From Riptortus pedestris (Eukaryota > Arthropoda > Insecta > Hemiptera > Alydidae): a stretch of 64,000 nucleotides of DNA. Below, piece after piece: positions 12,601 through 27,600 of this stretch. Below the pieces are notes generated by a model. The model ran no database searches and had not been told where the DNA came from. It was given only the letters and a program-made list of their open reading frames with translations. The stretch's first letter is position 1, and each line of letters opens with the position of its first letter. Where the stretch lies: assembly GCA_019009955.1 (NCBI GenBank), contig CM032229.1, positions 3,786,501 to 3,850,500 of the forward strand, read 5' to 3'. A program made the position numbers and the translations under genes.

Positions 12601-15600
12601 TTGAAACAAACAATGGTCTCTTAGAATTCTGGATTTTACCAGCTTTAGAATAAACACCACTAGGTAGGTGGACTTCAAAGAAAGCTGGTACACCCTTGTA
12701 AATTAATGAGATTCTACAATCCGAACATGAGGATAAAAAAAAAAATAAATTAATACATATTCGGTTTAGACATTATATTTTACTTACGTGAAAACACTCA
12801 CTCCGATATACCAATATTCTCTCTCCCCTGTCTCAAAGTTGAGGGATTATGTATAAACACACTTATCTCTTCCATTTTGGGTGAGGGCACCCAATTTAAC
12901 AATGGTGTAATGGACTGCCATCCATTTTCTTACCTTGGAACAGATCCCTTTTTATAACTTACTGATTAATAATTACAATAGAACATTTTCAAAGATTTCG
13001 AGAATTCCATAATGAAAAGTGATAATGAAAATTTGTATATCTTAGTCATGGAATGAGTGATTCTTTTACTATTAATATCAAATTTACAGCATCCTCCAGC
13101 TCACCCAACACTGAAATTTCGAATTTGAAGGGGTATATTTTAAGATTCTGACGGAAAATAAATTAAAATGCTAATTTATAATGGGGCATTTATGAAAGGA
13201 TTTCATACAAAACTCCATAAATAGTGGGGGGGGGGGTTGAGAGAACCATTTTTTCAAGCATATCTCAATAACTTACCAGACTGTTTATCCTACACTATTA
13301 TAAATGTTGGATCTTATTATAAACCATTTTCAACTTTAACACCACCACTCAAAGCTATTGATAACATATTAATGCAGTGAACACAACCCACTTTCTTAGT
13401 GGGCAATTATCAAATGTCCCGGGCGGAATGTACTATGAATTTCAACACTCAGACAGCAAAGGTTTCATTACCAAAAAATAGATTTCCCCTCTGAATAAGC
13501 ACTTAAAAGTGTTAATAATTAAGAAAAACATATTGAATAGTTTATTTCATGCTGTACATGTTTAACTTCATAAAATTTGTTTGTTTTGTAATTGATTGGG
13601 TGTTTGACGATACTTAACCCCTCTGGTGATTAGCATCTACTGACGTTGTTATTTTTGTCAAGTGATTTAATATTTTGTTCAATGTTTTATAATAAAATTG
13701 CGTTGTTATTGTTTATATTTGTTTTTATTCTTAACTGATAATAGAGGTGAATCATTAAGTCAGTATTTCCAAATATTTTAACTTATATTGTCCTATATGC
13801 AAGTTATTAGTTTTCATTCTTCTATGCCATCTTTTGGGACTAATAAGGGTTTTTCTTTCTAGAGAATGAAAAGGGACTGTGCTTTGGAATAGGCGAGATC
13901 ATTTTCCATGAAGTTTTTATGCATTTTCCTCCTCACCTCTAGCCTCAATATGCCTGTCGTGTGTTATTTGAACTTAGGATATTATATATAATGGCTCCAT
14001 AAAACAAAAATTTGAAATATTGTATTTTAATGAAAAAATAAGTTTTCTATCCAGAAATTACCCAATAAATTTAAAGTTTAACAACTCTAGATTTCATTAT
14101 TTTGAAAAATAAGACAAAAATATTGAAGGCATACCAAGATTGTGAATTAGGAGAAAAAACTGCTCGCGTGTTTCCTTTTGTTTTGAAAAAGAAGATTTTG
14201 TATTCAACACACAGTTTTTAAATAAACAAACCCCCTCCACAGTGGACACCTCTCTGCAACAGACAAATCCATCAGACATGTGGATGTCTATCATAGAGAG
14301 AGTTCACTCTAATAATAACTTCATTCAAAGAATTAATATTAATATTCTATCATGTTATGAAATTGTCATTTTACAATTACAATTTGAAAATTATAATTAT
14401 AAAAAGATTATATACCTAGAGATAGTGTTGAGTTTGATTCCCACCTGGACAAATAAGGATTTATTAGTGACGAACACATTAAATAAAATCCTTAGTCCCA
14501 CTCTAGGCAAGAAAAGGGTGGTAACTTATAGATAACTAAGTAGCCATAGTAGCAGAAAGTGGAAGTTAATAATTAATAATCGACTATCTATAAAAGATGA
14601 ATTCAAAGTTTGTATCATTTTTCTAAAACATAAAATGCTGAATTGCTTTATTGCTTATTAGAATATTGCTTTATTGAGATTTTTCATTTAGCACAGTAAT
14701 TGTGAATGCCCTTTAAATGTGTTTGTGAAAAACCCTTTAAAATTGAATTATATCTTATGTTATGTGGTTTGCAATTAATTTGCAGTGTGCTAAATCACAA
14801 GAAGTGTACAAGACAAAATTGTTTTAAAATATAATTAACAAAGTTAGAATTACAATTTTGTTCTCTAGCAGAATCAGCCATTCAATAAGCAAGAGAAGAA
14901 CTGTAAGGGCTACAATACCGTGCCGCTAACGAGAATCTTTAACTAAGGCAGATAGTTTCATTATGAAATACTTCAAACAGTGGCAAATATGCAGGGTTAT
15001 CCATGGCTGATACTACAGTTCGTATGAAGTGTGATTCATTGACAAATCATACTAGACAATTAAGGGATTGAGCTGGTTTCCTAACAAAACAAAGGCAATG
15101 GTCAAATTGCCAATACTTACCAAAGGAATATCACGCGCTATATATATTTTAGTGACCACCACAATTTTTACAAATTTCAAAAGATTTGTAACTGCAAAAT
15201 CTACAGCTTTTATACAATGTCTTCTGCTGCTCTGGAATATTTGCTTCAGCAGTCATATTCTGTAAATGAGCAACCAAACTCAGAATTTAAACTTGGTAAC
15301 TCAATTCTTGATGGTTCAACGTAACGTTACTTATAGAGAAAGCTAATAGGCTGGACGCACAACAGGCTGTTAAAACGTAGTATGGGCAACACTTTCATCC
15401 ACGTTAATAGAGGGCCTTATTTCTAATAGTCTGTGTTCAATTTAGATCAACAATTTACATTTGACTTACAATATATCCAAAAGAGCTCCTGCTGGTTATT
15501 CTTCGGCATCAACAGCTCGTTCCAGTTACTTACCCTTGTAATAAAGCTTCAACCATTCTCCTAGATGGGTTCCATTTCCATATACTCCGAGCATCAATAT

Positions 15601-18600
15601 CTACTACTGTGTTTCGAGAGGTTGGTGGAGAAAAGATATTGTTGAAGCACTACCAGTACTCATGGTTTAATAGGTATAAAACTAGTCTATATATTTAGTT
15701 TCAAGTCTCAGAGAGAGAGAAAAAGATTTCACTCATAAGTCTGTCACATAAGAGCTGCGTACTCCAAGCAAATTTCCCACTCTCATTAAACAATGCATTC
15801 TCTATCCCTTCCATAATACAAAAGTCCATCACGCAGGGGCTGCGTAAACTAAGCATATTTCCCACGTGAAGGTTTACAATACGTAAATATACATACAAGT
15901 AACACTACTGTGAATGCTCAGTAAATTTACAATACAAGTTAAAGTTAATATATCTCTACAACGGAAAGAGGTTGAATTGTAAACAAACAGGCCAGCCAGC
16001 CTCGTAGCGCTGCATAGATAGACCGGAAAGAAACAATTAATGAAATATAACTGAATATCACATATTAATTTTATTGAAAACAATTTACTAAAGCTAAAGC
16101 TGTAATTTATAATGAATCAGTTTTATCTCAATCACTCAAATTTTAGTAATCCAAAAACAAAAGAAGGGGGGGGGGGTGTCAACAGAATGTATTTCCATAT
16201 ATCTCACAAAGTAAAAGTTCAATGAAAACAATATTTGGTATTTAGGCTTCAAATAATATGGTTTATTATATAACAGAGTGTTGTTATATAACACTAGCAG
16301 AAGTGGGGGTTTACTGATAGATACCTGAAAACTGAAAAATGTAAATATTTCGGTTAATATTCAAGATAGAGAATAAATATATATAACAATATATATAGGG
16401 CATTTAATTTGCAATAAGATGTATTTAATACACTTTTTCGATCTGACTTATTGTAACGGAGATATTTCGAATTTTCAAAATTCTACCCCTCTAACCCCCC
16501 CCCCCCCGGTCCGATTTCAGCCGTTAACAAACTTGATCTTTCTTTTTACAAAAAACGACTAAATATCGAGTTTGGTAACGATCCAACAAGAATTATGACC
16601 ACTAGAGCGGTAACAGATATAAATATAAATATATATATAGTTTTGAACGGACCACATTTTCGTCATCTACTGGGTAGGATCGATGGACATTTGAAGAAAA
16701 ATTTCAAAAATTCCGCCTGAGTACGACCTCAATAGCTGATTTCTCTTAAGGGGAATCTGCTAAAAGCGATGTAAAAAAAAAATGAAATTTAAGCTGAACA
16801 TGAGAAGTTAGAGGAATCAGTTACACTAAGTGAAAATCACAAGAGAAGATCAGGAGTGAAGTGTTTAATGAATAATGAAAACTGAAAAATACAAATTTTT
16901 GGGATAAAGACAAAATGTATTATAGAAAAATTGTTTAAATAACATTTTTTGATCTCACTCAATAATGGTGACATTGAAAACTTTTGTTACCTCCTTTTAT
17001 AACCCCTTGGTCTCATATATATTAATGTGAGGTGACTAGATGTCCAGGTATTCCAATAAGTTGCCTACAAGATACTAAGGAGTGTCTGCCGATTCATCCG
17101 TATCATAAGATGGTTATCTTTCTTGGCTCTTTCCGAATGATATCAATAGTTAAAACCTATTCAACGTCAAGTAACTATTGATAAATTGTCTTTGTTGATT
17201 AGATGAATGGATTCTTATTCAACAAAAGAAATTCATGAGATGATGAAATTTTGGAGGAGTTACTAAGGGATAAAAAGACTGTCAATTGATGAGCTACTCG
17301 GCTTCAAGGGGTTTTGCCACTATAGATGTATTTACTCAGTAAACTCAACAAATACAGGATTAAAATTATTATTGCCCCGCAATGTTAGATCAAATTAAAG
17401 TTCAATCAAGTGCATTATTTAGGTAAATCATGTGAAACCCAAAATGTATCTTTACCCTGTTATTTTACCAAGAGTCAAACAAAACTAATAAAAAAATCAT
17501 TCAGCAATGATGATTTTTGAGAGTCAAGTCCATTAATATGTAAACATGTATGTGCAATTATCAAATATTTTTAATTGTAATGCTGTTAATACATGAAAAA
17601 AAAATATTTATTTTTATATAAAATAGTTTGTTCATTATGTTTCTTTAGATTAATTTTATGCGATTTTTTACTACTTAAATTGTATTTCCAGCATTGTTTA
17701 AATATATAATTTGTTAAATATTTAAATTAACAAATTACGAACATATTTTTGAAATATTCAAACAGGTTCCAAAATGTGTATAATACAAGGCCCTTGATGT
17801 TATTTAGGGTTAATCCCATCCCCCCCCTCCTGATCCGTTTTCAAACGTTAATGTACTTGATCTTTGGTTTTATATAAAAAGCTTAAATATCAAATATGGT
17901 AATACTGATTATGTTAATTGTGCTAAGCTCATGACATTTTGTGTTATTTCAAGCTTGGTAGAACACATTCTCAATTTGAACAAAGGCCAGCGGAATGCTA
18001 GCAGGTGTTATATGTGCTAATCATTTGCTATTGTTAGGCTTCCCTCTCTCATTCTTAAAGAAGGAGGAAAACCTTAATTTATCAAATAGAATGGTACCAC
18101 AATGGGATTGTTCGCTTAGTTCATACCCCAGAGCCTCTCGAAATCCATGGATGTGTATTATTATTATTTTTTTTTTTCAAAATATATAATAGATATAGTT
18201 TTGAAAAATATTAAACAAGGTGTTTTATTAGGTTGGTAACTTATGAACAACTGGGACATTTATTTCTAAGTTCTTTTCCAAAAACAAATAGTTTAGTAGA
18301 GTAGGAAATGTTATGTAATCGTAGAGTTACATGGTAATAAGGTATTGATGATCAGTACTCAATGTTTTCAGCTCCTAGTTTCCTCACTGCTGTCCAGTCC
18401 TCTCTCGGAACTGAGGATTAGTAAGCTCAATATTACAACACCCAAATAACACTTTGCACCCATAAATCCCAGCCATTTGAACTCAATTAACCCTCAATTC
18501 TTGAGCAATCAACTCTTGCCCCTCCCCCCATAATTCAACTATTATTCCTCCAATTCTATAATTTTTCAAACTTTCATAAGATTAAAATAAATAAAAATGA

Positions 18601-21600
18601 ACTTACCCCAATTTTCCTAACAAAATTTTTGTTTGTAAATTATTTAATTTATTAGTTTTGAAAAGAAAATACACAATTTCCTTACATAGCAGCATCAAAC
18701 ATATGACGAATCTTGAGACAGGAAGTTGGACTGTTCGGGAGAGAGTTGACACTGCCTTCCATCGTATCAAATGCTTGCCCTTGCCAAGTTTTGCGTTTAC
18801 TAAAATCAAAATAATACCGTATTATACTCACCATAATCACTTCATCATAATATTTTCTTTTTGGTTACATGCTATTAATTAAAGTAACTTCCACTTAAAT
18901 TACCCACAAACGCGATGTTTTAAAATATAGTTCTTTATATTATCAGCATTAAACGGAATTAAAACCTATGTTTAAATCAGAATTTTTTTCTTTTTGGGGA
19001 TTAAAGATATTTTAATTACATGAACTAAAATTGTAATCGAAAGTACTATAGAAATATTTATGGAGGAATCTTTTGATACTTAAATGGATTTGGAAATAAA
19101 TAAAACACATGTTCTGAAAAAACTAAAGTATATTATCCTTTGAGAAGAACATTTACAAAATAAATTAACAAGCAGGAAACTATACTTGGTGTCATGAACA
19201 TATAATCTTAATTTAAAACTGAAGCCTACTTAGAGTTGTACGAAGAAGCAAGCCAGCGCCAGGCGAGGCAGTCTTCTCCCTCGATTACATGCTGCTCACA
19301 TCGAACTCGAGAGTCGGATTCTAACAAGCTCACTGCCTCATTCCACAATTTGTCCATTCCTACAAAACAATAATAACTTAATTACCACAACACCATATTT
19401 CCTCTTAGAGAGTGATCCGAAGAATAGGATGGAAATCACCAATAAAAAATGAAATAAATTTCCACAACCAGCTAAAGCCTCAAAGTCGTAAGGTGCATAA
19501 AAACAATTAAAAAACTAGGCGATAAGAACAAGTTCACAAATATTCAAACTTCATACTAATATTAGGTACATGCTAAACAATATAATTAGAAACCAAACAT
19601 ACAACCAAACAAATTAACTTACAACAATGTCAATTAATCTAGTCATAATTTCCCCTCCTTGTCTAAATTCTTACTTACAATATTAAGTAGGGCAAGACTG
19701 GGAGGAAATTAAAGTTGTAGTCTGCATACTCATATTAGCTAACAGTCATCTGTCAGCTTATACAGGCTACGGAGGGATGGTTATTTAACAAATCTCCCCT
19801 TGAGTGGTTTCCTCAACTCATGCCTAATGAGCGCACATCACATTAGTGTGAAACCTATATTACTGGATGCAGAAAGCAATGGGAAACCACTGCATGCCCT
19901 TGTGACCCTCTTATTTCCTTGTCCGTTCCTGTGAAAATCAGGGTTACCTGTTCACGGGATTTATTATCAGGTGTAGCCTAAATATACACTTCTAACTAGA
20001 AGATTAACGTAATTTATCCTTGAAGATTAATCACAATTGCCTCCAATCTTTAGTTGTTTTCATAAAGGATAGCATATGACTAACATTCTAAGGTATTGGA
20101 TTATTAAAATTGATGAATTTTGTACTATGTGTTCTTAGAAATTGGCATAATTTTATAATGGATGTATTATATTAGTATAAACGTTATTCAATATTTTTTA
20201 TAGAATTTAATTGACATAATATTAGACAATTGTTTATAGAAAACAAAACTATTTGACATTCCCTATTATGTTATGATAACATTTAATGGAAATAAACACA
20301 TTTCATGGTCCACAGTAATTAGGCTAGCTTCCAAATGCCTTGGATACATTTCTGTGTGATAGTGGTGTTCATATATTTTTCAGGAAGACCAGATAACATA
20401 TGTCCCTGCACATTGGGAATTTTGGGAAATTAAAATAATTTGATTTTAGCACACTGAACCCCTCCTCCCCCCACACCAACCATACTTTCAAGATTCCATC
20501 TACTAAATCAAATTTAATTTAACCGTATTAAATACTTTAAAAACCTAAGATGAATAGTCACATAAGTAAGTAGCAGGTGACCTATGCAATAACACAAACT
20601 ACAAGTACCTTGTAGTTGGCAACAAACAAGTTAGTATTTAAATTGCAAAAGTTGGAAATAAGATTCTTATTTAATAAAAATACAAGAGTTTCATTTATTA
20701 TATATGTTTACATAACCACACATAGCATGCATTCACGCACGCACACACACACACACGGAGCGAAACCACTCATGAAGCAAATCATAAGATTATTTTTATA
20801 AAAATGAATAAAACCTAAATTAATACATAAACGTGTAAAAAAGAAACAAAAATATACTATAAACTCCTAAACACAAACATAAATATTTGTGGAAAAGTAA
20901 CCCATTTTCTGAAGTGAAACTTTGTAGCATGATACCAGAATGTATTAAATTTTATCTATAAAAAAAAGTATTCAAAAGCAAATAAAAAGCTTTGTCTGAA
21001 GGATGCTTTTACATAGAAAATCAATGCTATCAAAAATGCTTGAAATAACATTAAAACTCAAATACCATAGTTATAGTATTGGTCAAATATAATGTATCAC
21101 GAGACACATTGTCTCTGAATTTTGGCAAGTTACAGATCATTTATTGAGTATTTCACTCGTTTTTCATAAATTAAAACAAAGTATTTAATTAATTTAAAAT
21201 GCTCTACAGATTAATGTAATTAATATAATAGTGAATGAACTAGCAATACTTTGTTAGGATAATTCCATGAGTAATCTCTCATCAGAGAAATGAGCTGATA
21301 AACAGGCATTTACTGACCTGGTTTAAAGCAGTGAAAGCGTTAACGGCAAAATATAGATTTAATTTCAGTCATTATTGATTAATGAAACAAATTAGTGGTT
21401 ATAGATAAGTGAAAATAGTGATAGTTTGAAATACTCACTGCTTCTATCTTGGAGTGGGATGAGCTGATCTCGCACATGAATAATCGGAATATACGTGTCA
21501 GGCCCTTTTGAACTAATTATTTCAATTATGTTGTTCGCCAGTTTGTAAACTTCTTCCTTGTGAGACGCTTCCTTCCCCATCTTATAGCTAATACCGTAGT

Positions 21601-24600
21601 ATATCACTCCAAAAGCTCCTGTCACTGAAAATAAATGAAGTCATGAAGAAATTAACCCTATTACTCAATAGATTGAGTAAATATTTAATCCACAAAGGTT
21701 TGCAATGTTCTTATCAAAATACTGTAAACTTATAAATGAACTGTTATAAATTTATAAGAAATAAAAACAAAATGAAGGAGAAAAATTGTTTTTTTTCTAA
21801 GGTTTGACGAAATGTGAGGAGGTTCCCTTGTACACACATTGTTCGTCTTATCTTGGATATAGGGCATTAATTACAAAAGGTAACTACAATAGGAGCATCT
21901 AACTAATAAAACAAAAACAAAAAAAAAAACATCTAAAGAAAACGAAAATATTAACAAAAATAATAAAACTTTTAAAAAGAACTAATAATGAAATCAACAT
22001 AAGCAGATTCTCTTCAAAAGAAATCAGCTACCATGGCATTTTTCTGAAAAACTTCTTTAATTATCCATTGATTGGATGAAAAAAGTGAGATTCAATCAAA
22101 AACGTTGTTTTGGTAATGTAAAGACTCTTAACCCCATGACCACTTTGTTGGTAAGGTTGAATCTTTTTATAATAATTTACTACTCCTGAAGAGAAAATGT
22201 GAAACATGTAGAGGAAAAATAAATCAGTGGAAGATATTTCACCTGTTTTTCATTTATTGACCTTATGCTATTTCCCCTTCAACGAATGTTGAATTGAGGT
22301 CACATTTCAAAGATTTTTTTTTTGTTTTGTATTTCACTGTATAAATCTGAGACCTAATTTCAATTTGATGTACCAAAAGATAACTGGAAGAGAGGCTCCA
22401 GTACCGGATAAGGCAGTTATATACACCTAATTAGGAACATAACTCTGAGCCTAGAAGAGGGCTACAAGTGAGTTCACATCATAGAGGACGCGAATGTAAA
22501 GGAAAAATAAGTCAGTGGAAGATATTTTTTTTCATCTATTGACCTTCTGCCATTTCTCTTTCAACAAAAAAAAAAGGGGGCCCTCTCCCTAAGTCTATTG
22601 AGATCAGTAGGGGAGATGCTTAATTACACTTTACAGCAATCCTAAATATGAAATCTCAAAATTATAAGTTTTGGAGTTATGGGAAAAACAGATATACATA
22701 TGAATGTCACAGAAACTCGCCAAAAGGACTAATTCCTCTAAAATCTGAAAAACAAAAATTTTCATGATTACAATATTTCCTTTACTTCATACAAGGAAGT
22801 AAAAAGGTAACACCGTGGACTCCAGTAATTATAAACCAATGGCCTTTGTACCTTGTACATCTAACTTATTATTATGCATGATAAAAAAATAAAAAAAAAA
22901 TAAAATAGGCTGATAAAATGAAATTTAACATTGTCCATGAAAAGCAATTTGAGTTTTGATGAAATCATCTGAAAGACAATCGCATACTATTAATTTCATA
23001 TAAAACTATTGTAAACAAATAAACAGAGCCGAAACATCCACAGGTTATAGTTGATCACTAATAGTAAAATTGGCCTCTACCCCCCCCCCTCCTCTCACTG
23101 TTACTCAACTCCTTCCTATTTCTAAAACATTCAACTACTCTGACCCATCCACCAACAAACCAATTCAGACAATATTTGAGCATACCAGAAGATGAATTGA
23201 TAGAGATATCACAGCACCAGATTAATTTAATTTTTAAAACATGTTTCTTAAATGGGAATGGTGGACCAGGAGATTATGCATTTTATTAGTGGGCTAGTAT
23301 TTTATAAGCCATTATTATTATTATTATTTATTAACGTCTACTTTTTGCAACTCAGGCTAATTGGGACGGGTTATCTGCAGGTTACCACCCTTTTCTAGCC
23401 AGGGTGGGATTTTAGGATGTTATTTAATGAATTTCGTCACTAAACTATTTCCTTTGTCCAGGCAAGAATCGAACTCGCCATTCTAGGTTTGCCATGTGAG
23501 ATAAAGGTCAACGCTTTAACTCGCATGACTAACCTCAGCTCCTATAAGCCATTAATAAACCCGAAAAAAAATCAACACTGCTTGCAATTAATTACTAGTT
23601 ACTACATAGTGATTTTATTCAGTTGGGAGGTTACTGGGCTCCAAGGTTGGACTAATATCAGTTCCACTCAGAATCGTTAGTACGGTGTGCCACAATAGTA
23701 GGCCAATAAATGCATCAAGCTGACTGCCTCGCCTTCCTAAAGTTGTTGTTTGACTCTAGTCCTTCGTGAGTTGTTGAATCAAAGATTTTCCAATACATTT
23801 TTTTTGAGAGTAAACATTACAGAATTTATGTTAAACCAATCAACTTCTCTACCTCACCCTGTATAGAAAAGTGCAATTTTCATAACATTATTTAAACAGA
23901 AAAATACTACTTGCAATATTAGTAATTGAATTAGGACCAAGATACAAATTTGAATAAGACAATATCAATACATTAAAAAGAATCCAAGCTGCTATAGAAT
24001 AATTACTGGAAGAAAGAAAAGCACATTCCTAGTCCCACCTGAACTTCAGTAAAGAAAGGATATTGCACGAAAAAGCCTGTCATGAAGGGTCTGTGTGAAC
24101 TAAGCATTTCCCATGAGCTGGCATATGATATGCTGATGTTATCAACTTCTCTATTTGTCCCATAATGAAGAGCCCATGTAAACAGGAATCCAAATACCAG
24201 CTGGATATGAGATGTTTAGTGACTCAGCTACTATCTCAGTTACAATACAAAATAAAAAGTCGGTCACAAAGGGGCTGCGTAAACTAAGCAGGTTTCCCAT
24301 GAAAAGTTATACAATAGAAAAATCTTCACACGAGTGCCGAACAGTTATGGAAACGGCTGAACTAGCTTTAGGCGAAAACGAATAGAAGGGACCATAGCTC
24401 GTCCATTACACTTAATAAAAATCCAAATATCTCGGTTAATATTCAAGATAGAGAATAAATAACAATATTTATAGTACCTGTTAATTGCAATAAGATTGGT
24501 CCTATTTAATATTTTGATTCAACTTATAATAAGGGATATTTAGAATTTTCAAAAATCCTCCCCTCTAAACCCCCCTCCCCCCAGGTCTGATTTCTGCCGT

Positions 24601-27600
24601 TAACGAACTTGATCTTTCTTTTTACATGAAATGACTAAATATCGAGTTAGGTAATGATTAAACAATGATTGCGGCCGCTGAAGCGATAACAGAAAATTAT
24701 ATATATATATATATACAGTTTTGAACGGACCTCATTTTCATCATTTCTTGGGTAGGATCGCTGGACATTTGAAGGAAAATTTCGAAAATAGCGTCTTGAG
24801 TACGACCTCAATAGCTGATATCCCTTAAGGGAAATCTGCTAAAATTGCATAAATAGGACTACTGGAGGCTTACTGAGACTGATACTAAAATATCTTGATT
24901 AATGTCCAAGATCCAGAACTAAGGCATAGAACAACAGTTATAGGAAACGACATTTGCAATAAGATAGGTTATATTCAATTTTCCAATTCATTTTATAATA
25001 ACTCAGATATAGCAAATTTCCAGTTTTGTTTCCCTACCCATGGTCTGACTTCAGCCATAAGCAGAAATAATCTTTATTTTTGTATTTAACGGTTAAAGTT
25101 AAATATGGAGTATAGTATTGACAAAAACATATCATGTATTACTGAATATAAAACCTTAATTGATGAAGTCATGCTGAACAATTTGAGTATATATCTCACA
25201 CAGGAAATGAAAACAATATTTTATCATGGAATACAGTGTTTCATGATATATCAGCTAAGCATGGGGAATTAGTAAAAAAGGTAAATGTTTCTGTTAATAT
25301 TCGAGATACCAAAAAAGAGTAATAATTACATTTATTGGAAATTAAATTTGTAACAAAATTGGTTGTATACAATTTTTTGATCTGTCACTTAACAGATATT
25401 TTGAATTTCCAAAATTCCCCTCTAAACCTACCCATTCGACTGGTCGGATTTCAACTAATAACGGATTTGATCTTAATTTTGCATAAAATATTTAAATATC
25501 AAGATTGGTAATGATCGAACCTCCTGGGTATGATTGATGGACATTTGAAGAATTGTTCACATCCATGCATACACCTCAATAGCTATTTTCAATTAAGTGA
25601 AATTTTGCTAAAACTGCGATAACAGTTTATAACAGGTTCATTATTATATTCATGTCTACAAATATTCCGTCCCTACCCTATAGATTTTCACTCCAAACCA
25701 AACACTTCCACTTTTGTTATCTTAACTCTCCTTGGTTTATTGTTATTATTGCTGTTGTTTATTGGAAAATGAATCTAGACACATCCATGATCATTTGAAA
25801 CTAAATACGCAATAAAGGTTTTCTAGTTTACGCACAATGGTGTGTAAATTAGTAAACTAAGCAGATTCACACATGCTGGAATGATACCCTGGTCATCTAA
25901 TCTCACACCTCTTCCTGATTTCGCCTTTATTAATAATAATTATTATTTATGACAAACAGATACTGAAGAGTTAATAAATTGTACAACATACTGCAGCCTT
26001 GATAAATCCTGTTTATGTGAAGACAAAATATTAAGAAGAGCTTTCATTTGACAGTATTTATAATTTCAAATACAAGTGATATTTTTAAAAACTGTTCACA
26101 ACACATATTTCTTTTTTTAAATGAGTCCGTTATCTACACATAAATATAAGACAACTTTGCAAGTAGCTGTCAATTCTTTTCATTTTTATATCTTAGCACA
26201 ATGAGTTTTATGAGGATATAATAATGTAATTACAGTCAAAGTTAATGGTAAGAATCTATCTGGGAAAACAAAAGGTTGTAAATCGAGAGAAGTATTTCAT
26301 GAAGGCATATCCTCTCCTATTAATGTCCTTGAGCCAGCTGATAAAGATCCCATAGTAATGGGTATAGGGAAAAGTCAGCAGCTTAAATATCGAGTTTAGT
26401 AACAATCAAACTAAAAGAAGGACAGCTATTGTTAAAAAAACAATGAGAACCTGAAGAAGGGGTAGGGAGAGGTCATACATGTCAAACAGGCATTTTCCTG
26501 GCTGAAACAACTTCAAGTTCCTAGGAGGGATAGTTATAAAAAGCAATAGTTAGAAGTATAAGAATATAATATATATAAGAATATAAGAAGCAACACTGAC
26601 TAATGAAGTTATATGGTAGACCCGTCATTATCTTGTGTTAATAAAAGGACTGATTGCACTAGATGCATGTCGAGAGATTGGAACTAAAGGGGAAGTGTGT
26701 TGTAAACCTTAATGAAGGAGTGGCACGCCCAGGTATAAAAGGGAGGACTAGCATGCCGAATCCTACCTCTTTATGTCCTAAATGGTATAATAAAGTGGCT
26801 GAGGCCCAAGTCATACAAAAAGACCATAGCAGCTACAAGTGATTGTGTAGGCCATAGAGGAGTGGAAACAGAACAGGGGCTCCTAGCCGTGAAGCCTTAA
26901 TCCCCCGCACCTATCCGACATCCTATTTGGGAACACAGTTATGAATCGCCCACGTACATACGTCCTCCTTCGTATGTAACTGAGCGTACAAACGCGATCC
27001 CAGGGGAGGGCAGAGCCCACTACCCTGCTCCAGCACACAGACAACATGTACCATACCAGTTTACCTGCCCTGCCGTCTCTGTGCATCGAACACGCGACCA
27101 CTACGTCTAAGACCAGCAGATGAAGGCAAGCCTCCACTCCGACACCGCCCAGCCCGTAGTCCATTTTTGAGTAAGCCGCAAGCGACTTACCCCCTGAGGG
27201 AGGAATGGTCACCGGCCCGGAACAGCAAAGCCGACTAAGGACCTACTGTTCCCACGGTTCCCCTACCCAAGGGCTACACAGGGGGGACTTCCTGCTGCCC
27301 TTGGGGAGGGCGGGCTCCGTACCCGTAGTAGCTACAGAGCTACAAGTGAATATGACATTGTAAGATGCTGAGATAGTATTTGTAAACATTCATGTTTATA
27401 GTAGACAAATATTGATCCATATCTCTTAAGCAGTGGCAACCTCAAAAAAATAAGAAATGCCAACTCTGGATTTGACATTATAACAGTCTTCTTCCCAGTC
27501 ATTTTCTTCAATCTAACAAGATTGCAAGAAGAATTTCTCCTGACTCCAATGCCTCCCAGAACTTCTCACTGTTCACAATGCCTATTCTAAATGATAATGA

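Larger units (their letters stand above)
12366..18685. other. MAN1 intron 9, mostly unremarkable plus repeats
   Basis: A 6.3-kb intron. It contains a SINE piece near 14.4 kb, a family A copy with a doubled end at 15.74-16.77 kb and a degenerate family A core near 17.75-17.92 kb. The rest is AT-rich sequence with no supported gene. Confidence 0.6.
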
